Shown one piece after another: positions 58,681-64,000 of a stretch of DNA of 64,000 bases. The notes beneath the pieces are model-generated. The model ran no database searches. It worked only from the letters and a program-made list of their open reading frames with translations, and was not told where the DNA came from. Each line of letters starts with the position of its first letter. The first letter of the stretch is position 1. A program made the translations under genes and the position numbers. The DNA is taken from the NCBI GenBank assembly GCA_035443885.1, contig DAOMNO010000016.1:1-64000 (forward strand), in the 5' to 3' direction. This DNA is from DAOMNO01 sp035443885. GTDB lineage: Bacteria; Planctomycetota; Phycisphaerae; Phycisphaerales; SM1A02.

Positions 58681-60291
58681 TCAGCGCGATGTACGGGGTG
58701 CAACGGTAACGTTGCACGTACCGATTGTCTCATCGCCGACCTTCAACCCGACGATCGTCGCATTCACCGTTACATTGAACAACAGGCGAAGCCGATCGTT
58801 CGATGCGCTGGGTAACATCGGCAAATCGTTGAGCGTAGGCAGGAACTGCACAAAGTTGAGCTTGATGGTTGTGCCCGTGCGGTGCTCGTGGATGTAGCCG
58901 ATCGGTGTATATGCGTTGCCTTGAGAATCGACGAGCGCGATGCGTGCGTTCGCACCAGCTCGCTCCGCAATGGGTCCATACAGGCTTGCTGTTGATTGAC
59001 GACCAACCTGCACCTGCACGATGCGCGTTCCGGCTGGCTCCAGAATGCCTGTGATGAGCAGGTTGCGTGAGGGTCGCTCGCCACCGGTCTCGAAGGTCGC
59101 TTCGCCGTGCGTCAGCATCCGGTCCTGATGCTGCAGCGTGCCGGGGATCATGTTCGTGCTGATGTTGAGCGGGCGTGTCGTATTGGAAATCTCAATCTCG
59201 TTGCGGATATCCGCGCCGCCAGCAGGAAGCGCGACCTGCGGCAGCGGACCGCTGGCTACATTCAACATGCCCGGTGCAGCGGCCTTCGCCTCAGGCAGGC
59301 GATAGCGCGTGCCGCGAATCTGAATAAAACGAGGCACAGCATTGGATGGCACTGCAAACTCGATCACCGTCGATGCGGATTCACGACCGGGCACGCTGGT
59401 GATGTAGTGCGTCGGGTCATCGAAGCTGAACCGCGCCATGCCACCGGCTGCGGTTTCCTGCGACCACGCATCAGGGTGAATGACGTGCGGCTTGGTGAAA
59501 TTGTCACGCGGGTGGCAGATCAGACGAATCTGCGAACGGGAAAGCGTCAACTGTTGACCAAAGTCGCGAGCAATGGATGTGAAGTTCACCGCGATCGCGT
59601 AGCGGTTTTCCCGCTCGTTGACTGGTGCGACCAGCACTTCGCGAATGCTCGCGCCGTCCGGTTTCAGTGAGAATTTGCCCTTGCCGGAATCAAAGCTGTC
59701 TCGAAGCAGCGAAGCCTGCTTATAAACATCCGGGTTGTAGTGCTGGAGCGGCGTGTTGTTGAATGTGGGATAAAGCGAACCGACGCTGAGCCAGTTGTAG
59801 AACTCGTTGGTCCACTGATGAATCGGCAGCCAGAAAGCCGGGCCGATACGCTCCACATTGGCGCCGCGTGCGCTTCGTCCATAGCCGAGGTAGCCCATCA
59901 CTTCCTGATGGGACTGAATATGCCCAGCGCCGATGAGCGTGATGCCGATGGTCAGAATGCCCGCGGCAACACCGAACGGAAAGCCGAACGCCAGATTGGC
60001 CCACGTCGGCAGGTTCACGTTGCTTGGCACGATTTTGTCCATCGCCACACGCAGCACAACGAGCGATATGGCAAACAAGCCGACAAGCGAGATTCCCCAT
60101 GCGTAATCATCAAACCGATTGCCTCTCAGCAGCAGATTTACAGTCAGCGGCTCCCAGAAGGCGAAGGCAATCGCGCCTGCTGCGATGACGCAGATCAAGT
60201 GCAGAATCGCGCTGAACAAACCGTGGTTCGCCCACCAATAGGCGATGAGGAGAACCAGCAGCATGACAAAGAGGTTGAAGAGAATCGTCAT
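58681..60291 (-). CDS. CvpA-like membrane protein with a large soluble C-terminal part
   Basis: The protein has 536 residues. The N-terminal ~140 residues have four membrane segments (LFNLFVMLLVLLIAYWW, ILHLICVIAAGAIAFAF, AWGISLVGLFAISLVVL, LAFGFPFGVAAGILTIGITL), the layout of CvpA-type proteins. The remaining ~390 residues are beta-rich, with AIAVNFTSIARDFGQQLTLS and ALVDSQGNAYTPIGYIHEHR, and look extracytoplasmic; no known domain was recognised there. It is the last gene of the unit that begins with pilT, 53 bases after the GspE-like gene. Confidence 0.72.
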   Translation of the reverse strand: MTILFNLFVMLLVLLIAYWWANHGLFSAILHLICVIAAGAIAFAFWEPLTVNLLLRGNRFDDYAWGISLVGLFAISLVVLRVAMDKIVPSNVNLPTWANLAFGFPFGVAAGILTIGITLIGAGHIQSHQEVMGYLGYGRSARGANVERIGPAFWLPIHQWTNEFYNWLSVGSLYPTFNNTPLQHYNPDVYKQASLLRDSFDSGKGKFSLKPDGASIREVLVAPVNERENRYAIAVNFTSIARDFGQQLTLSRSQIRLICHPRDNFTKPHVIHPDAWSQETAAGGMARFSFDDPTHYITSVPGRESASTVIEFAVPSNAVPRFIQIRGTRYRLPEAKAAAPGMLNVASGPLPQVALPAGGADIRNEIEISNTTRPLNISTNMIPGTLQHQDRMLTHGEATFETGGERPSRNLLITGILEPAGTRIVQVQVGRQSTASLYGPIAERAGANARIALVDSQGNAYTPIGYIHEHRTGTTIKLNFVQFLPTLNDLPMLPSASNDRLRLLFNVTVNATIVGLKVGDETIGTCNVTVAPRTSR

Positions 60292-60344
60292 AGTACGTAT
60301 CCGAAATCTGGAAATCTCATCTCAGAAGCAAGCCGCAAGGTTGG

Positions 60345-62054
60345 TCATACCGCTGCCGGACCTGGTGCCGGGGCGGACGGCTGACTCTTCGATGCACCGC
60401 CTGCTTGCGCAGCCGGTGGTGAAGTCACACGGATCACTTCCTCGATAGTCGTTTCACCTGCAATGACCTTGGCGAGCGCGGCTTCCTGCAGGTAGATCAT
60501 CTTGTTACGACGTGCGTGCGCCAGCGCGCCCTTCAGATCGCCGGCTGCAAGCAGCTTGCGTGCTTCGTCATCAATGAGGAAGACCTCGAAGATGCCTGTC
60601 TGGCCAAGGTATCCGCTGCCACTGCATACCGGACAGTTTTCGATTTTGTTCTTGACCTGAATCTTGCCGCTTGCACGGAAGAGTTCCTTCACACGGTTCG
60701 CAGGAATACCGAGCTTGCGAAGCTGCTCCGCCGTAGGCTGATACGATTGCCTGCACTGTGGACAGAGACTGCGAACCAATCGCTGATTCACAACTGCGCG
60801 AAGGCCCTTTGCAGCCAGCTTCGGATCGCCAACCTGCTTGAACCACTGGCGAACCTGATCCGGAATGGTCGGCAACTGCTGCGGCACATAAATAAGCGGG
60901 CCGTTCATGCCCGGCTCAGCGATGATCCGCGCCGTCTCGGAGTCAAGCACCAGATCGGTCATCACGATGTCCGGATCGCGCCGCAGAATTGATTGCAGAT
61001 TCGTCGCGTAGTCAATATCGGGATTGGTGGGGTCGAACAGCACCTGATCGACGCCGTCCAGCTCCACCTGAATGTCGCGCTCCAGCGTCTTGATGTTCGA
61101 CGTAAAAGCATCGTGCCGATTCACGAGGCTGTACATCGTTGTATTGAGTCCGTGACCGGCAGGCGAACCGACGAGCACGACGCCGTGCCGATCCTCTCGC
61201 TCCACGATGCCCTGCAACGCCGCCATCTGTTCTGGGCGCAGCCCGAGTCCGTCGAACGGCTTGTGAAGTCGAGCCGCACGATTGAAGTCGATCTTAAGCT
61301 GCTGGCCGTTGGCCGAGCCTGCGGTCTCAATGTGCACATCGACATTGCCCGCTGGGCCGGTGAGGCGGAAGTCACCCGCCTGAGGCCTTCGGCGATCGGC
61401 CACATCAAGGCCGGCAAGGTCTTTGAAAAAGTCAATGACGCGAATGGCCGGCTCAACCGCAAGCGGCTCCCGCTTGAAGCGAAGCCCATCCACGGTCTGC
61501 GCGACCGTTGTACCCTTGGGGCTGACAACCATTTCGACGCGCGAAGCGCGAGCCGCCAGCGCGGGGCCGAGCATATCTTCCGCCACCATGTGAACTGCGT
61601 GAAGCGGCTCTTCTTTCAGCGGTGGCTTGCGCTGCTGGCCCTTTGAGTCGATGAACTTGAAGACGACATCGCGAGCTGCGCGAGCCGCACGACGCGCTTC
61701 CAACTTCGCGGTGAAGTTGGCGCTCGTGAGGTAGAACTTCTGCGACTCTGGCACGCTGGCGTTGCGAATCTTCCAGTACACCAGAATCGGCGTCACCAGA
61801 ATGATGACGCCGAGCGGCCATGAAACCCAGAAAATGGGAATGAGCAGCATCGCAGCCAGCGCAGCGATGCCTGCGCCGATATGCACGGCATTCCACATCT
61901 GCCAGTTCAAATGGAAGTAGCGAGCGTCTTTCTCCAAGTAGGTGGAGATCAATCTCGCCCAGAGGATGAAGGGTACGACAATCAGCAAGGCCTGCCACCA
62001 TCCCATCAGGATGGCCGCGGTCTGCGCCAGAGTTGGATTAATGCTCATCAGCAT
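60345..62054 (-). CDS. Membrane-anchored GspE/PilB-like protein without ATPase motifs
   Basis: The protein has 569 residues. Two or three membrane segments lie near residues 15-35 and 55-95, unusual for GspE/PilB. The remainder follows the PilB pattern, but the P-loop reads GSPAGHGLNTTMYS, with Leu and Asn in place of the Lys-Thr pair; the Walker B strand is DPDIVMTDLVLD, where PilB has MVGEIRD; and the His box is lost. The four-Cys zinc element (CPQC at about 430, CPVC at about 474) and YLGQTGIFEV are kept. It is likely a scaffold and not a motor. It lies 20 bases after pilT. Confidence 0.8.
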   Translation of the reverse strand: MLMSINPTLAQTAAILMGWWQALLIVVPFILWARLISTYLEKDARYFHLNWQMWNAVHIGAGIAALAAMLLIPIFWVSWPLGVIILVTPILVYWKIRNASVPESQKFYLTSANFTAKLEARRAARAARDVVFKFIDSKGQQRKPPLKEEPLHAVHMVAEDMLGPALAARASRVEMVVSPKGTTVAQTVDGLRFKREPLAVEPAIRVIDFFKDLAGLDVADRRRPQAGDFRLTGPAGNVDVHIETAGSANGQQLKIDFNRAARLHKPFDGLGLRPEQMAALQGIVEREDRHGVVLVGSPAGHGLNTTMYSLVNRHDAFTSNIKTLERDIQVELDGVDQVLFDPTNPDIDYATNLQSILRRDPDIVMTDLVLDSETARIIAEPGMNGPLIYVPQQLPTIPDQVRQWFKQVGDPKLAAKGLRAVVNQRLVRSLCPQCRQSYQPTAEQLRKLGIPANRVKELFRASGKIQVKNKIENCPVCSGSGYLGQTGIFEVFLIDDEARKLLAAGDLKGALAHARRNKMIYLQEAALAKVIAGETTIEEVIRVTSPPAAQAGGASKSQPSAPAPGPAAV

Positions 62055-62074
62055 GGCTCGGCCCCCCGTTCATG

Positions 62075-63235
62075 TCAGGAGATGCCCTTCAGGCGCATCT
62101 TGAGTTCTTCGGGCTTCGGTGTCGATTCCAGCGCGACCCTGTGGTGAATGTATTCGGCTTCCACCAACTCTACAAGCGAGCTGGTGAAGTCGATCATGCC
62201 TTCTTCGCGGCTCTTCTTGATGATGTCCAGCAGTTCACCTTCGCGCGCTTCCAGAACGTACTTCTGCACGATCGGCGTGTTCAGGAGAATCTCAATCGCC
62301 GGGATACGGGCGATGTTCTCGTGCAGTGTGGGCAGCAGCTTCTGATAGACGATCGCTCGCAGGTTGTATGCCAGCAGTTTGCGAATCTGATCTCGTTCTG
62401 ATTCAGGGAACAGGTCGTAAATACGGCCGAATGTCTGCCATGCCGACGATGCGTGGATCGTTCCGAAAACGAGGTGACCCGTTTCAGCGGCGCGAATGGC
62501 GGCTTCAAACGTTTCGTAGTCTCGCATTTCGCCGACCAGCACCACGTCCGGGTTTTCTCGCACCAGCGCGCGGAGAGCTTCGTTGAAGTTCAGACAATCG
62601 ATGCCGACTTCGCGCTGATTGATCGTTGCCTTGTCATCCTTGAAGATGTATTCGATCGGGTCTTCGATGGTAACAATGTGCACTCGCTTGCGTTCGTTGA
62701 TGTATTGAAGCATCGAAGCAATCGAAGTGGACTTGCCCGAACCCGTTACACCCGCAAACAGAATCAACCCCTGCGCGCTCAGGGCTACATCGCCAAGAAT
62801 CTGCGGCAGGTACAGGCTTTCGAACGTCTTGATGTTCGACGTGATCAATCGCGCCGCCAGGGAAGGCTTGCCGCGCGCCATGAAGATGTTGACGCGGAAT
62901 CGATTGTCATCGTCATAGTCATATGCGAAGTCGAACTGGCCGTGATGCCGGAAGATGCCGTACTGCCGATCGTCCAGCACGTCGCGCGCGATCTGGAACA
63001 TCAGGTCCGGCGTGCAAATGTCTGTTTGAAGACTCTTAAGCGAGCCGCGCACGCGAATGCGCGGCGGAAGATCGACTTTGACGATGAGGTCCGATGCACC
63101 ATACTTGATGGTCGCCTGCAGATACTTTCGCAGAACCGTTAAACCTTCGCCGGGGCGCGTGCCCTTGTCGTGATGGACCGGCGTAATGTCGTCCGGCACG
63201 CTGGTCGATGTCGCCGCTGTGGGCGTGGTCGTCAT
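62075..63235 (-). CDS. pilT: Type IV pilus retraction ATPase PilT
   Basis: The protein has 386 residues. It has Walker A GVTGSGKSTSIASMLQ, the Asp box TIEDPIEYIFKDDKATINQREVG, Walker B VVLVGEMRDYETFEAAIRAAETGHLV and the His box TIHASSAWQT. The C-terminal AIRAIVYQKLLP and IARIPAIEILLNTP are typical of PilT/PilU. The ATP motifs are intact, unlike in the next gene. AGGAGG lies before the ATG. No other pil gene, such as pilB, pilC or a pilin, is in the window. Confidence 0.93.
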   Translation of the reverse strand: MTTTPTAATSTSVPDDITPVHHDKGTRPGEGLTVLRKYLQATIKYGASDLIVKVDLPPRIRVRGSLKSLQTDICTPDLMFQIARDVLDDRQYGIFRHHGQFDFAYDYDDDNRFRVNIFMARGKPSLAARLITSNIKTFESLYLPQILGDVALSAQGLILFAGVTGSGKSTSIASMLQYINERKRVHIVTIEDPIEYIFKDDKATINQREVGIDCLNFNEALRALVRENPDVVLVGEMRDYETFEAAIRAAETGHLVFGTIHASSAWQTFGRIYDLFPESERDQIRKLLAYNLRAIVYQKLLPTLHENIARIPAIEILLNTPIVQKYVLEAREGELLDIIKKSREEGMIDFTSSLVELVEAEYIHHRVALESTPKPEELKMRLKGIS

Positions 63236-63609
63236 GCAATCCTCCTGTGCCGGTCAACCTGCCGCCGACACCAACTTCGCATTCATGCGTCAAGGCGTTT
63301 CTCGCTCGCTTGATCGCAAATCGTCACTGTACCCCTACCCTTTCGCCCGGATCGAGGCGAGGTTGCCTTAAAGAACCACCAGCCGACTGATCCATGTCGG
63401 CTTCCCCCATTCCACCGCCCCCCAGCCCACACATCCAACGGCCCCATCAAACGGCACCTTCCCCACTTTGGGGGGAAGCCTTCACGATACCATCGCAAAG
63501 GCTTAAACGGAAGCCTGCTGCCCCCAACAGGCTCTCTCAAAGCTGCACCCGTGCTCATCGCCCATCCCCGCCCCTCGATTCATCGATCGCGTTACGATGA
63601 GCCGCCCTC
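63236..63609. other. Gene-free divergent region between pilT and a TPR lipoprotein
   Basis: These 374 bases contain no convincing gene. Two small inverted repeats are visible: CTTCCCC (63458-63464) with GGGGAAG (63472-63478), and AGGCTT (63499-63504) with AAGCCT (63511-63516). They could be terminators or operator half-sites; neither has a T run. Promoters for both flanking genes should lie here. Confidence 0.4.
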
Positions 63610-64000
63610 ATGGTCAATCGCCCGGCAATCCTCGTTACCTCGGCCATCTTGCTGAGCGGGTGCGCCTCGGCACCGCCAAACCTGCCACCCCCGACACCGG
63701 AAGCCCTGCACCAGGTCGCTATCCGCGAGCTTCAGATCGAGCGAATCGAGCAGCGAGACCCCACCGAGAACAACTTCATCTGGATGGGGCGGCGGCTGGC
63801 CTATCTGGGCCACTACGAAGACGCCATTGCCGAGTTCACCCACGGGCTGGAGCGATATCCATCCAGCTTTCGGCTGCTGCGACACCGTGGCCACCGCTGG
63901 ATCACGCTCCGCCGATTCGATCTCGCCGTCGATGACCTCTCCCTCGCCGCCTCACTCATCGAAGGCGTACCCGATGAAGTCGAACCTGACGGTCTGCCCA
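63610..64000 (+). CDS. TPR lipoprotein (partial, runs off the window)
   Basis: 130 codons are visible and the frame is open at the edge. MVNRPAILVTSAILLSGCAS is a lipoprotein signal with lipobox LLSGC. The mature part has at least two TPR-like helix pairs (FIWMGRRLAYLGHYEDAIAEF and a following RGHRWITLRRFDLAVDDLSLA). TPR lipoproteins commonly act as scaffolds in outer-membrane or pilus-associated complexes; the substrate is unknown. A competing frame starts at 63597 but lacks these features. Confidence 0.78.
   Translation, partial: MVNRPAILVTSAILLSGCASAPPNLPPPTPEALHQVAIRELQIERIEQRDPTENNFIWMGRRLAYLGHYEDAIAEFTHGLERYPSSFRLLRHRGHRWITLRRFDLAVDDLSLAASLIEGVPDEVEPDGLP

Noticed and set aside
63592..63935. 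Two competing frames at the window end
   Set aside because: Neither has the lipoprotein signal and TPR pattern found in the frame starting at 63610.

Overview
The window looks like a chromosomal segment of a planctomycete, most likely class Phycisphaerae. The evidence is: several secreted proteins with the cysteine- and tryptophan-rich dockerin tail typical of that group (DVQDLLILLGAWGPCP type); short PEP-CTERM-like tails ending in a run of arginines; a squalene route built from HpnC, HpnD and HpnE; G+C-rich DNA; and a murA gene, so peptidoglycan is made. No rRNA, tRNA, CRISPR array, IS element, phage or origin was recognised. One 100-N scaffold gap lies at 23348-23447.

Layout. 1-1786: small dockerin/PEP-CTERM-like secreted proteins, partly made by an old tandem duplication of 751 bases. 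1868-3657 (minus): moaE, a membrane protein and nth, tightly linked. 3717-6336 (plus): queE and queD for 7-deazapurine synthesis, flanked by two degenerate TIM-barrel proteins. 6378-10102 (plus): orphan nuoC, nnrE and a LolCE/LolD-type ABC exporter. 10112-22818: mostly housekeeping (clpC, nadB, an RluA-type pseudouridine synthase, a Tat-exported alkaline phosphatase, a NUDIX-fold protein). 22907-24102 (minus): a secreted protein with two dockerin motifs followed by at least six somatomedin-B-like repeats. 24262-31900: ligA with a large insertion, a conserved unknown, a pdhABC operon and yceH. 31894-35546 (minus): a DUF3482 GTPase and DUF2868 membrane protein pair. 35648-38906 (plus): hpnCDE. 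39130-48106: cold-shock protein, MATE exporter, a large metzincin protease, then two secreted proteases (M12B-like and trypsin-like) that share a C-terminal module and dockerin tails. 48218-53481: a lipoprotein, small proteins, a response regulator, an SLC13 transporter and murA. 53471-55045 (minus): a lower-G+C DUF2325 protein. 55140-58650: M42 peptidase, YgfZ, a 56-residue membrane protein and an HMG-CoA-lyase-type enzyme. 58681-63235 (minus): pilT, a membrane-bound GspE/PilB relative that has lost its ATPase motifs, and a CvpA-like membrane protein. The window ends inside a TPR lipoprotein gene.

How it fits together. Much of the segment is a compact housekeeping chromosome; many genes share ATGA or TGATG junctions or overlap tail to tail. 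The accessory signal is in the cell envelope and secretome: dockerin-tagged proteases, the somatomedin-B-like array, PEP-CTERM-like proteins, the pilT/pseudo-PilB/CvpA unit and the low-G+C DUF2325 gene. These are the best candidates for poorly described biology. All assignments come from reading motifs by eye; no database search was run.
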